From Ctenosaura bakeri (Eukaryota; Chordata; Lepidosauria; Squamata; Iguanidae), in the NCBI GenBank assembly GCA_948474755.1, contig CAOLHI010000354.1, forward strand, positions 620,001 through 684,000: a stretch of 64,000 nt of DNA, given 5' to 3'. The notes under the pieces were generated by a model, which saw only the letters and a list, made by a program, of their open reading frames with translations, ran no database searches and had not been told where the DNA came from. The translations under genes were made by a program, and so were the position numbers. Numbering within the stretch: the first letter of the stretch is position 1; every line of letters starts with the position of its first letter. Below, piece after piece: positions 49,241 to 60,589 of this stretch.

Positions 49241-49412
49241 ATACTGCAAACAGAATGAATTAATGCTTAATGAGTTACAGCTTTAATGTTATGTAGGTAG
49301 ACCTTTGTTACTATAGAAAGGAGTTAATTGCAAGTGATTGACTACATGTAATTATCTACTTCCAATCTCTCTATGATTGCTGTATTAAAAATTTTCCCAT
49401 GCTGCTTCTCAG

Positions 49413-49493
49413 GGCATGAAGACATCGAGTAAGCAAGATGAGGCCTGGATCATGAACCGTCTGATAAAACAGCTCACAGACATGGGCTTCCCA
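49413..49493 (+). CDS. TNRC6C: TNRC6C exon: start of UBA-like domain
   Basis: An 81-nt, phase 0 exon flanked by CTTCTCAG and CCA|GTGAGT. It encodes GMKTSSKQDEAWIM and NRLIKQLTDMGFP. This is helix 1 of the UBA-like domain, with the conserved MGFP loop that in true UBA domains contacts ubiquitin. The UBA-like domain helps localise GW182 proteins to P-bodies. The sequence differs from human TNRC6C at only a few positions by eye. Confidence 0.95.
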
Positions 49494-50199
49494 GTGAGTA
49501 GCACTGATACTCCAATATTTCCTGTGAAATCATATGTGGGAAGAGACCATTTTCAATTCTGTAGATGGGATGCTGAGGATGGAAGGGGACAGGAGATTTG
49601 TCTGATGCTAAATAGTTATCCCAAGACAGAGCTTTTAAACTATTGTCCAGTTCCACTTTCTGTGACCAAGTGGTATTAGGCCTGAAATCAATCTATTAAG
49701 TTTGCCAGTGATTTCACTGTCTCAGACTGCTTCCTATTTAACTTCAGCTTGGGCTTCAGATTGCCGTGTGCTGAAGTTTACCTCTGTACAGTGAAAAGCA
49801 GTGCCTGCTGATTTCTGCAGATCAGGCTACTGTTAAATTTGCAGGACTGGTCAAGGCCCTTTTTCTCTGATCCACTGTCACCATCTTTTGAACATTAAAT
49901 GTGGTGGTTGTGGGAAAGCACAGAGACAGTGTCAGAGTACTATATTAAGGCCACTAAAAAAGGAGGGAATGGGTTTCCAGTACTACTAAGTATGGTTCTT
50001 AGAAAATCTGCTAACTCCAATTTTTAAAAAAAATACATTGTTGATTATATTGGTGTAAAATTGTAATGTTTCATTGCGGTGAATGGTTTGAGCAAAATAA
50101 TTTCTTTGTTTGGGTGAAAGCTGTAGGTATGTTTTTCCCCTTGTTTTTACAATTGTCAATAATACTGGTTTTGAAGAAGCCCGCTTTCTACTTTTGCAG
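49494..50199 (+). other. TNRC6C: TNRC6C intron (706 bp)
   Basis: Single-copy AT-rich sequence with a CTTTTGCAG acceptor. Nothing else is seen. An open frame that continues from the upstream exon to 49679 would matter only if the intron were retained. Confidence 0.9.
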
Positions 50200-50257
50200 A
50201 GAGAACCAGCAGAAGAGGCCTTGAAGAGTAATAGTATGAATCTAGATCAGGCCATGA
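50200..50257 (+). CDS. TNRC6C: TNRC6C short exon: middle of UBA-like domain
   Basis: This 58-nt exon runs from CTTTTGCAG to A|GTAAGT. It encodes REPAEEALKSNSMNLDQAM and ends with one base of a Ser codon. It covers helix 2 and the turn of the UBA-like domain; N-x-x-L-D-Q-A is the classic UBA helix 3 start. It is too short for simple ORF finding and is recognised by phase and homology. Skipping it would shift the frame. Confidence 0.95.
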
Positions 50258-50544
50258 GTAAGTATTTCTGTAACTGAAATACACACTTGAGAACATTGAT
50301 CTGTTAGAATGAAATCAGCATCATTTGTCCTGACAGCATTTTATTGAAAAGCTGAGTTAGTTGTGAATTATCTTCCATGCAGAGTTAATGCTTTGAAAGA
50401 CAAAATGAATTTTAAATTTTGACTCACAGAATGTAATGAAGTCCCCAAGAGAAATAACTGTAGCAGAAAGAGTGTCATTTTATCTTGATTTTAAAAAGTT
50501 TCCTTGATTTTCTTTCATATCCTCACATCAACTCTTCTTTGCAG

Positions 50545-50690
50545 GTGCTCTACTGGAAAAGAAGGTGGAAATGGACAAGCGTGGAATGGGAGTGGCTGAC
50601 TACAATGGAATGGTCACCAAACCCCTTGGCTGCCGCCCACCACCAATCTCCAAAGAGTCTTCCATGGACCGCCCCACTTTCCTTGACAAG
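50545..50690 (+). CDS. TNRC6C: TNRC6C exon: end of UBA-like domain and linker
   Basis: The exon is 146 nt, from TTTGCAG to AAG|GTAGGT, phase 1 in and phase 0 out. It encodes SALLEKKVEMDKRGMGV, then NGMVTKPLGCRPPP and ISKESSMDRPTFLDK. SALLEKK closes UBA helix 3. The ISKESSMDRPTFLDK segment matches human TNRC6C (one residue differs) and a similar RPQISKESSMER segment in TNRC6A. The preceding intron is 287 bp. Confidence 0.96.
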
Positions 50691-50823
50691 GTAGGTACAG
50701 CATATGGAAGGTGGGAGGAAGTGCAAAATAAGCTTATCAGAAAGGGATGGGAGCATTATATACTACTTTGACTTATTGTCTCTTCCCTTGGTTTTTTAAC
50801 TTGACACTGGTAAAATGTATCAC

Positions 50824-51026
50824 CTAGCATAGCTAGTGGCTTGAGTGTTGGGTGTCTATGAGACCAGGATTCAAATCCCTGCTTTGCCATGGAAGCCCAC
50901 TGGGAGACTTTGGATAAGTCACACTCTTTGGCAATGGCAAAACTCCTCAGAATAAATCTTGTCAAGAAAACCCTATGATAGGTTGATTAAGTCAAGGTTT
51001 ACTTGGAAGTCATATAACAACAACTG
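50824..51026 (+). repeat. tRNA-derived SINE (reptile ACA-type)
   Basis: Blocks in order: GTGGCTTGAGTGTTGGGTG, ACCAGGATTCAAATCCCTG (box B), CCATGGAAGCCCACTGGGAG, AAGTCACACTCTTTGG, AAACCCTATGATAGGTTG and an AACAACAAC end. It is close to full length and moderately diverged. Confidence 0.85.
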
Positions 51027-51689
51027 GTAAAATGGAGCATTGTTGCTTCCCTGAAGAGAGAAATGTTTTATTTCATTTCCTTAAGCACTGGTGTGTTGTA
51101 ATGTGGACATTTGGCATTAACACTGTATCCCCAGAGACTTAATGTTTCTAGTTGCTCTTTTATGGGGAGCTTTTGGCCCTTCAGATGTTTTCAACTACAA
51201 CCTTGATAGCCTCTTACTATTAACCATGCTAGATAGGACTGATGGTAGTTGTCAACCAGAATATCTGGAGGGCAAAAGATTTCCCCCCACTTGTTTACAG
51301 GAACTGTTGAGGAATAGATTTGACCTGCTTGTATATATGTATTGTCATTCAACCACAGTTACCAACAACACAGCAAATTATGAGGTTTGTCTTAAATTTA
51401 GAGGCCAGTTCTTTCTAAGAACTAGATAAAAAATAGTTCATTTTGTGTTGAGATTTGATGTCATGGTTGTTAGCAGTAACCCATTGTGACTAAAAGTTGC
51501 GTGCAAATTTCTCTTGCACTCCAACATGTGATAGAATAAAAAAAAAGCTGGCAATTAGCTGAAATTTGTTTAGTTTGCTGTCTTATAGTAAAGTAGAAAT
51601 GAGGAAATACCAACCTCGTGTCATCTCTTTTTTATGTTAGAACTTGGTTTTGCTTTTATAGTTCTGTAATGTGTTATGTACTCTGATGG

Positions 51690-51795
51690 AAACTGGTGTA
51701 ATATAATGGTCAGAGTGTTGGACTCAGACTAGGGAGGACCAAATTCAGATTCCTACTCAACTGTATAGTTTTTTGGGTGACCTATCACTAATTTG
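51690..51795 (+). repeat. tRNA-derived SINE, 3'-truncated copy
   Basis: Only the tRNA-like head and start of the body remain: TGGTGTAATATAATGGTCAG, AGTGTTGGACTCAGACTAGG and TGGGTGACCTATCACTAAT. Confidence 0.7.
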
Positions 51796-54319
51796 TTGTT
51801 TCGAAGGAGCAAAAAATCCGGGAAGAATATTTCCTGATCTCAAAAGGCTGTAACTGAAGCACAAAATAAAATAACCTTTCTAAACAACCCCAGCTCTGTT
51901 AAGAATGGATTTCTTGCTTAAATCAGGCCTTTGGTTTGCTTATGAAAGCAGTTTTCCAGCAGACAGTTTACAGACTGACCTCTGATTTTGTTTTAAAGTA
52001 GTAAATGGAATAAACAAATATCTTGCACAGTAATAATAACAAATATAACAAATTATTTAGATGTAGTCCGTTTGTTTGTTTTTTAAACCCAGTGCTGATT
52101 TTCTCTTTGAGCCCTGATTTCTTGATGCGTCTTTCTCATTATGTAGTATGTTTTGAGGAAGTTGCTAAGCAGAAGAATATTAACAAAAATAATTATGTAG
52201 TATTAGCAGATAATGGTGGAGGTGTATGGTATATGTTTGGCTGGATATGTAATATGAAAACTCAGCTGTGGCCCAGATTTTGATGTGTAACTTATAATGT
52301 TTCTGGTCAGTTTTTTTCCCATTTTAGAGGTCTCACCTTACCCCAAGAGAACGGACTGCTTCTCTTTCTGTTCCTAGTTTTATCTAAGCTTACTTCAGCT
52401 CAACTAAATTTGTTAACTGTTTGGTATATGGGGACAACCTTTTGAGGGGAGTAAACTTGAAAAATGTCCCTTCTGTATTGAGTAAATAAGATTTGTGTGG
52501 TTATTTTTTACATGCATTGCTTGAGTTAAGTGTCTCCTTGTTGGGGACCGTTTTTTAAATCAGATTTGATTGTATTGGGAGTTACCCAAAAACTGTATGA
52601 AAAGGTCAAATGTGCATTGCTGTTGAACTTTCCATGCAAGGAGGTTGCTTCCTTTTAGATTAGTTTCCCATTGTAGACTTTTTTCTGGAAATGGAAAATT
52701 TTACTCTTTGGGGGAAGTTAGGTGTTCACATTTTAATAATATTTGTATATTCAACAAGAATTTTACAAAGAGAACCTGAGTGTCAATTTACTTTAGCACA
52801 GCCTAAAAATACTTGCGTTGCATGATCAACTTTGGAGTCTTGTGTGAACATTTCTCAGTAACATTACATAGACATGTTGTGTGTAAATAGAAGCCATGGT
52901 TTACATAGAGCAGGCCAGTTGCAAGTAGAAAGAATATAGGACACTTAAAAACTATTCCTACTTAAGACACAAGAAGAGATTGCAAACAACTCATGACCTG
53001 GGGAGAAGAAATCCTTGAACCTGTTACTGTCATGCAAGCTGCAGTTTGTGGACCATGACGGATATTCTTGCAGAATGTTAAGCATGTTGAGCTGAAAGAC
53101 CTTGGGGATATGATTAGAAAATGTCAGTGTCCTCCCTCACAGCTTTCCAGAACTAAACTAAATATCACTTGGTTGAAGAAACATTGCCTAGGTCTCTACA
53201 AGTAGATACTGGAAAACTCCTACTAACAGGATTTATCTAGAACTTCAGAGATCTCTTTTGTTTGGCACTGAAAAATACTTCACCCTTTTTGGGAATACAG
53301 AATATTTCCTGGCAGTTAATAATATTCTGAGTGAATTGGTTTGGAGATGGTGGTTCAAATTTGCTGTAAAATTACTGCTTTTAAGAAGTGAATGAAGAGC
53401 ATGCATTCTTGAAGTTATAATTATTTGCAAACTGCACAGCAAATTTAGGATTTTTTCCACATGATTTCAGGCTTTTACCTGTCAAATATTTGCTCACTGA
53501 AAATGATATTTAGGCACTGAAGACTTAATCTACCACCACAAAGGGCAGGACCCTTGCTAAGCTTCCTGCTGCAATCTGTTATATTAAACTAGTGGAGTTA
53601 GATATGGCTTGCTTTTTGTATAATATCATTTTTTTCTAATGGTTCAGTATTAACAGAGAAAGACCCTTTCTCTTTCTGCTCCATGACACATATAATGTGC
53701 CTGTTTGTATGTAATAGGAAACCAGTGTTTAGTGTTCCATGCCTGAACTGCTGTAGACCTCAAGCTGGTGTATACCTCCTGCTGTCTTCCCTTTTACACA
53801 CAAAATGGGAACTGAAAGTTTCTGCTTTTAGATTTAAATTAACCAAATTCTCCATCATGTTCAAACTAGAGAACTCTGGTTAGTTTAGACTCCGGTTCAA
53901 GGGTAAGCGACATGTAAGCATCATTGTATCCCTTTTTGTTTCTCTTACTACCATATTCTCCAGGCAAATTATGGCAGCTTCCCCCAGCCTGTCACTTCCA
54001 CAAAGGACACAGTCATTGTGCCACTCTGGTCTCACAGAGGTCTATGATGCATCCTCCTGTGACATAGAGATCTGTTGCAGTTATCACCAAATTTTTACAA
54101 CGGCTGCATTTGTGACAGCTGCAGTCCCCATTTTGTGAGAGCATGGGGTCCCCTGCCCACTCCTGTTCTAGTAAGGACAAACTAAGATCAAGCTGTGAGT
54201 TATGATCCTGCTTTGTTCACTAACCACAGTTCCAGCTAGTCAGAGTTTGCTAAATGTTGGCATAACAGGAGATGCTTGTTATTTTAGAACTGGTAACAAA
54301 AGAAAGAGGGAAGAGGAAG

Positions 54320-54450
54320 CTCATTAGATAGATAGATCAATCAGTCAGTAAATCAGTTTAGTCATTTTATTTGTGCCTTACCTTTTCCCCAAGACTAGGA
54401 TTCAAGGTAGTTAAGACTGGTACTCAAGGTGGCTTATCCACTGCGGCTTG
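54320..54450 (-). mobile_element. Probable L2 3' UTR tail
   Basis: The strand contains TTTATTTGTGCCTTACC, a CCAAGACTAGGATTCAAGGT block and GTACTCAAGGTGGCTTA, the complement of the L2 terminal block. No coding part. Confidence 0.5.
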
Positions 54451-55261
54451 TGGATGTAACAGAAAACCATAATTTAGTTTGACATGCAACTTGACTCATG
54501 GTGTTTTATCCCTGTTAAGCCCCAAACCTTCTATCTGTACACAGGAGTACTTTGATTCTTTATAATTACAAATCTCAAAGTGGAAGCTGAGTCTTCTAGT
54601 CAAACATAAGGTAGAGGGAAGAGACCTCCTCAAGCCCTTTCCACCCTAAGCTTCTGCTTTTGTGAGTTCTTCCTCTTCATGGTTAAGGTTCGTTTAGATG
54701 TGATTTTCCAAATGATGGGTTGGAGGATTGAAAATGAGGATCACAGAAACCCTTCCTTCTTCCCCTTGTGTATGGAGGCTTTTTCTGTCCTTTCTGATTC
54801 TGAAGCAAAACATAGTTTACCCTTTCATCCAAACCAACAAACTGTGACTTCTGCTTGCCCTCTCAGTCAGATATGGAATTTAGCTTCAGAGTATTTCCAG
54901 AGAGTGCTGCGAGGTTCTTTGTAAAGTGCCACAAGATCAGTTTTTATTTCTCAGTTGATTTCCATTCCTGGCATGTGGAGACATGCACAGGCCAATCTAA
55001 CAGATTGCCTGGATCTGGAATGAATTTACTCTGTGGATGCAAGGAGAAAAGGACAAGGGAGAGACAAGCTTATGAACTCAACTCTTATTTTTGGGTGGTT
55101 CAGAAATTTTACTTCTGAAAATCTCCACAGGAACTGGCACATACCTTCCTTACAATATAGGGAATGTGGAATATTCTTAGTCCAGATTCTTAAATCTGTA
55201 ACTGGCAATAGTATCAAAATATGATTACAACTTGATTTTTGTTTAGAGAGGTTTGCTGAGA

Positions 55262-55687
55262 CTAAGGCCATTTCTGTACTACAGCTCCATCCTGGCATGG
55301 GGACATGTTGAAGTTGGGCCGCAACTCGTGCTACCACACAACATCATTGTGGTACCGCACCTGCCATGTCCCCAGCCATTGTGGTTGTGCATTATACTAT
55401 TACTAGAAAAAATCAAGTAATAGGCCCCTTTTGCGCGGTGATCACGTCAGCTGGAGCCGTGTGGAAAGGGCAGAAGCACTATCTAGGCACTTCCTTCCTC
55501 AGTGCAGCACAGGAAGAGGCCGGCTGCACTGTGGAAGGAAGGTGCATGTCCTGACTGCTACCATCTGCCAGCAGCTGGCAGGGTGCAGAGGGGAGTGTTC
55601 GGGACATGCTCCTATCCTGGCACAAGCACTGCCAAGGTGATGCCAGGATGTCACAGGATGCAGGTAGGGTGTGGAAAGGGCCTACAT
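55262..55687. mobile_element. Possible hAT-like non-autonomous element
   Basis: The left end TAAGGCCATTTCTGTAC and the right end, in reverse TGTAGGCCCTTTCCACACC, form weak inverted termini. An internal pair (TAGGCCCCTTTTGCGCGG and GTGTGGAAAGGGC) suggests a nested or duplicated end. I see no clean 8-bp target duplication. It is CpG-richer than its surroundings. Confidence 0.35.
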
Positions 55688-55760
55688 TAGAGAATGCCTA
55701 GGCCCCATTAAAGCCCATATACTCATGTTCTCTATTACTGATATCAATGAGACATGAATG

Positions 55761-55906
55761 TACCGTATTTGCCAGCATAACCCCATTTATACACTGGCAA
55801 ATACTACTTGTCAGTATATAAGACACACCAGCGTGTAAGATGCTCTCCATTTTCAAACAATATTTTTTGGGGGGGAAGTGAGTCTTATATGCCAGCAAAT
55901 ACAGTA
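55761..55906. mobile_element. Short DNA element with TACCGTATTTGCC inverted ends
   Basis: The left end TACCGTATTTGCCAGCATA and right end (reverse complement TACTGTATTTGCTGGCATA) match at 16 of 19 positions over a 146-bp segment. The interior includes GTATATAAGACACACCAGCG. Superfamily unassigned, non-autonomous. Confidence 0.65.
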
Positions 55907-56805
55907 AGTGGATTTTTCTTGGGTCAGATATGACAAGACAAAATTGTACTCAGTCTATGTAGCAAACTCCTTGTCTTCTGCTTCGCCTCTCTGACTGGTG
56001 AGAGATTTTTATTAAAAAAAAGAGTTCATTGATCTATGTGCACCAAATGTTGGATGTTTGTTGGAAAAGTGACTGCTATTCTAATGTTTAAAGAGTTTCA
56101 TGTCTGTCTTGTAGCTAACAGTACAAGGCACAGAGGCTGAGTGAAATATGTTTTCTTAAAGGTGAATTACAGTTTACAGCAGCAACTGATAGGAGTTGTT
56201 GATGAAATATATTGCCAAAGACTTGCCGAAGAGAGCTCACTGAGGTCTTTATCATGTGTATATGTACAATTTTTAACTGTAATTTGTATTCCATGTGTCT
56301 GTGAACAGATTCCATTAGGGCAGAGCTCCGGCACTAAGGCCAGGCCTTTGGATTTCAGAAAAAAACAAATGTACTTTTGTCTTTTGTCTCTTTTAATTTT
56401 GTAATATGTTAGAAGAGGGGAAGTAACAGGGGCATGGAAATAAGGATTGGAGAGCAGTGTGTCTTGGAGACATGTTCTTGCTTTTCCAGTTGAGACAGGT
56501 GATGGACAGGCCATGTAATGACCGCTTCTTGGCATGCCTTTTGCACTTGTTCTACATATTTGAGAATAGTTCTAGTATTTTAAAAATGCAAAGCAAACGG
56601 TAAAGACAAACAGTACCTTAATTTTGTTTCTCTTTTTCTTCTTCCTTCCACCCCATACTTTTCATTATGTATTCCTCATGCCTTTTTAAACAATATTTTG
56701 ATCTTTTATTCATCCATGTTCCACTTATATTTCCATGGGAAACTGTTTTGTGCACTGTCTGTACCTGGACACTGCACACAGCTCACCCTTTCTTTTTTCA
56801 ATCAG

Positions 56806-56955
56806 GATGGCGGCCTAGTGGAAGAGCCCACTACTTCACCATTTTTGCCTTCACCAAGCCTGAAGCTCCCCCTTTCAAACAGTGCACTCCCTAATCAGAC
56901 CCTGGGTGGGATTGCCTCAGGGCTGGGCATGCAAAACTTGAATTCTTCTAGACAG
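56806..56955 (+). CDS. TNRC6C: TNRC6C exon: DGGLVEEP linker
   Basis: A 150-nt, phase 0 exon between CAATCAG and CAG|GTAAGG. It encodes [39 protein letters not shown] and [15 protein letters not shown]6B has a paralogous segment (EEAPCSPFSPSPSYKLSP), while human TNRC6A as I recall it lacks one. Pro/Ser-rich and likely disordered. Because it is in phase at both ends it could be a cassette exon. Confidence 0.95.
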
Positions 56956-59585
56956 GTAAGGTACCTTTTGAGTGAAAATTGTGTGTGAATGTCAGCACTC
57001 TTGCCCTTACTGGTCCAAGAAATGTATGTTTGTCAATATTTATTTAAAATCTATCCTCTCTTATAAGTTAAACATCATTTCAGCCTCTCCCTCTGCCCCA
57101 CAATTTTACTCTGTGCCAAGGAGACCAAACCCTGCCCTTGTTTCTCCTTTCCCACAGTTTCCCCAGAGCTCTTTCTGGTGGTTCTTTTTATGACCCTGAC
57201 CCTCTGGCACTTCTTGTACTCACAGAAACCATATTTCTTTCAGCTTTTAGCTCCTTCCCACCCCATGTCTCCTCTCTTCACCACTTCAACCTCACTTGCC
57301 CACAGTCGCAGCTTTCTTGGCTACGCTGTGTGGCTGGTAGCTAGCACTAAACTGGTTCAAATTTTCAAACTGTTCAAGCACTGCAGTTGGTAAGGTTGCC
57401 AAACCTGAGAGATGAAGCCAGTTGTCAGCACTAAACAAGCTAGGAGGCAGAGACTAAGAGTTCCTCTAGTATCAGTACTGACCCCTCTGACCCTCTATGT
57501 AATAATTCATTGTTCTTCCATTGCTAATTAGCAGTGCTGTTCTCTTAAATCACATCAAACTACCAGACTAAAGTCTGGATAGTAGATCGTCCTCACACAT
57601 TAGTTGGTATACTATAAAAATACAAACTTAACTTCTGTATATGCTACCCTGGATTCTTTAGTGGAAGTATCAAATAGATATTTCCAGACTCAACTCAAAG
57701 GGCCAGTTTTGACCTTCAAAACATTACTGAAGGAAACATCTGTTCTCATATGAACGTGCCAGAGCACTGAGATCCAGGTTGGAACACCTGCTTCACCTTA
57801 CTGTTATTCATTATTATTTATAAATTCATTCCCTTACTTGTTACCACCAGGTGGCTTATGCAGAATCCACAGAGTATGAAGTAGGTTGAAAATGGGGGGG
57901 GGCAAAAGCAGTTGAAAAAACAAACAAAAAATAACAATTTTAAAAGCAGAGAATTACACATTAAAGGATTGGGGGCTGTCAATGGGAATATGCTTCCTGC
58001 TTGTTCTCCCTCACATTTCTCCTGTCAGCCTTAACCATGGCACATGAAAAAGTATATGGGATGCCAGTGAGCAATATCTACTTTGCCTTTCCGTCAAGGT
58101 TCTGCCTTTACAATGGGGAGGTTATTAAAGAGGAAGATGGAACAATCCAACTTTTAGAAATGGTCCTCCAGAAACTTCAGGGACCTTGTGAGGACAGAAG
58201 CTGAAAATATTGTTCCCCTCATTTCAGAGGCAGTGTTCTCTCTGTTGTTGTGTTGAGTAGTTGAAATACGTTCTCAAAGGATACCCCTCTGAGTCCATCC
58301 TTAATGTAAGTCAGTCTTACTGTTTCAACGGGTAAACTCTATTTGAGTCTAACAACAGGGTTTAGGATGTTAGTTAAACCGTCTCCTTTATATTGATTGT
58401 AAAGCCACTCTGATTCTTTCTGGAAAGAAGACCATGCAAAGAAACAGAGAAGGAGATTGAGAGAGAGAGAAGAAATGCCATAGAAGGAGTAGCTCTTGGT
58501 TGAAGGCTAAGGAACTACATACAGCTATATTCAATGACATTGTCTTTGTAGCACTTTCTTCTTCTTTATTATAATGTATTTATGAACATTTATAGAGTGC
58601 TTAGTTTTAAAGGTTTCAGGGCAATGTGCAGTAATTAAAAACAACCAAAGTAAACACAGATTACAATTTTTACATTTTCCATAAGAACAAGTAGTCATAT
58701 TGGCCTATATTAGATAGGTTTGCAAACATCCTTTTTGAAAATACTTCTTTTTAAAAGGTAGAAACAAAGAAAGATAAACTAATGTGTTGATACTTTGAAC
58801 AAAGATCAGTTGCTCTTACTGAATCTTCAAATGTATGTAGTTATGGAAAAGATCTCTTGTTTGTGTATATGTAACAGCATATGTTCCACCTGTGCATTTT
58901 TTGAAAGGGAAGACAGAAGTTTCTGTACTATAAATCTATGAAGAAGGACATTCTGTAGTATATGTAAACATTAAGGAAAACAATATTGCAAGCAGCTAGG
59001 GGAAAAAGAAAGGGCTTACTCAGCTATGGAACTTAAATATGAATATGCATTTTTAAGAGCTAGATTTGAACCTGCTTCACAGATGCAAGCCTCTAGAAGG
59101 ATGTCTATCTGTAGTACCACCCTTTGTTTATAGTGCCTTTGATAAGTAACATCAAAAGCAGCCCCCATATTGTTGTTATAGTTTGATTGTATTGTTACCA
59201 TCTTTCTTTGTAATAGCCTATTTGAAATAATGCAAGTTTGTGGGAAGTCTTCACATACAGTGTTTTATTTTATGTACCCCCTTCTCCTTGTACAGGGCCC
59301 AAGGGTTATCAAATGAGGGGCAGAGTGGACATGTTGCTCAGTGGACATGTAGGATTTGGCTATTTTATCTTTTGGATCCATTAGGTAGGACCCCTGCAAA
59401 TATCCAGTAAACGTTGCAGTTCAGTGGAGGTTCAAGCTCAATCTTTACTGGAGCATCCATTGCAACAGCAGCTAATTTTCATGAGAATTCCCTTGTTTGC
59501 TGATGTCCTGGGCTGTGGGACCACAGTGACGATCATAAAAGATGAAACAGCACATTTTCACGTCATGAACCTTGTCATTCCACAG
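56956..59585 (+). other. TNRC6C: TNRC6C intron (2.6 kb)
   Basis: No assignable repeat apart from an A/T-rich stretch near 58570-58660 that resembles a 3' tail, and a GA run at 58455-58475. A 67-codon frame at 58001-58204 has no recognised domain. Confidence 0.9.
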
Positions 59586-59732
59586 ATACCGAGTGGCAAT
59601 CTGGGTATGTTTGGCAATAGCGGAGCAGCACAAGCCAGGACCATGCAACAGCCGCAGCAACCGCCAGTGCAACCTCTTAACTCATCCCAGCCTAGTCTTC
59701 GTGCTCAAGTGCCTCAGTTTCTCTCCCCTCAG
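59586..59732 (+). CDS. TNRC6C: TNRC6C exon: IPSGNLGMFGN to FLSPQ
   Basis: A 147-nt, phase 0 exon between CATTCCACAG and CAG|GTCAGA. It encodes IPSGNLGMFGNSGAAQART, MQQPQQPPVQPLNSSQP and SLRAQVPQFLSPQ. The QPLNSSQPSLRAQVP element is common to TNRC6 paralogues (VQPLNSS.PSLRAQVP in TNRC6B). It begins the Q-rich region. Confidence 0.96.
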
Positions 59733-60413
59733 GTCAGATTGATCTCTGATGCATTAATAATAGCTAGTGATGGGGAAATCTAGCTGTTGTAGCTACCTGC
59801 ACTCTGAGAAATTGGGCACAAGAAATTGGCTTCTGGGTTGCTGAAGGCCTCCTCCTTGTTTCTCCATTTGACAGACTAAACAGAAATAAACAGTTGTTGT
59901 ACCCTTGGTGATGGTTATTTCTATGCAATAACTATTGGATATTGAGTAAAACACTTAAACAGAAGGAAAAGCCCTAAATTTAAAAAGTTAACAACTCCAA
60001 GAGATTGTCCGTTGTGCCAGTTGCTACAATACAGACAGAAAATGCTGATCTAATCACACTTTTGGAGTGTGTTTCTATGGAAGATACCACGGGTAGACAA
60101 ATACAATAGAGTGGTTAAGTTGCCAGGCAAGTATATTTGATTTAAGAAAAACAGTATTTTAATGTTCCTGCATGTTGTATGAAACAAGCAACTGAGTAGT
60201 TTATTCATCAGGCATACAAAATGTTATTGCCTCTGGAAGTGTGTGCTTAGTTTGCTATCGTACTTCGTGATTACTTTTCAACTTTCATATATAGCTTTTT
60301 GTGTAACAAAAAAGACAGTTGGCTTTCCACAGGTCACTGTGTGTGAAGAATACAGCACTGTAGTGAACTACACCTCTAGTACTGGAAGCTGACTCATTGT
60401 GTTCTCTTCCTAG
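59733..60413 (+). other. TNRC6C: TNRC6C intron (681 bp)
   Basis: AT-rich with a CTCTTCCTAG acceptor. No other feature seen. Confidence 0.9.
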
Positions 60414-60533
60414 GTTCAAGCACAGCTTTTGCAGTTTGCAGCAAAAAACATTGGTCTCAATCCTGCACTATTAACCTCGCCAATTAATCCTCAGCATATG
60501 ACGATGTTGAACCAGCTATATCAGCTGCAGCTG
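60414..60533 (+). CDS. TNRC6C: TNRC6C exon: NIGLNPALL segment of Q-rich region
   Basis: A 120-nt, phase 0 exon, from TTCCTAG to CTG|GTGAGT. It encodes VQAQLLQFAAKNIGLNPALL, then TSPINPQHMTMLNQLYQLQL. It appears identical to human TNRC6C as I recall it, one of the most constrained stretches in the window. It is amphipathic and probably helical. Confidence 0.97.
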
Positions 60534-60589
60534 GTGAGTTAAAAGACACAGTGAGGAACAAATACATCTGTGATAATGGGGCTTCCCAT

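Larger units (their letters stand above)
46726..49412 (+). other. TNRC6C: TNRC6C intron (2.7 kb)
   Basis: It contains the MER2-like element (48180-48824) and a tRNA-derived SINE (49061-49240). 46730-48170 has no feature I recognise. Confidence 0.9.
50691..56805 (+). other. TNRC6C: TNRC6C intron (6.1 kb)
   Basis: It contains two SINE pieces (50824, 51690), a probable L2 tail (54330), a hAT-like element (55262) and a small terminal-inverted-repeat element (55761). 51800-54300 shows nothing I can assign. Confidence 0.9.

Noticed and set aside
57100..57393. Overlapping frames in a C/T-rich intron stretch
   Set aside because: Pyrimidine-rich composition makes stop-free reading likely; no domain or splice signal consistent with TNRC6C phase.
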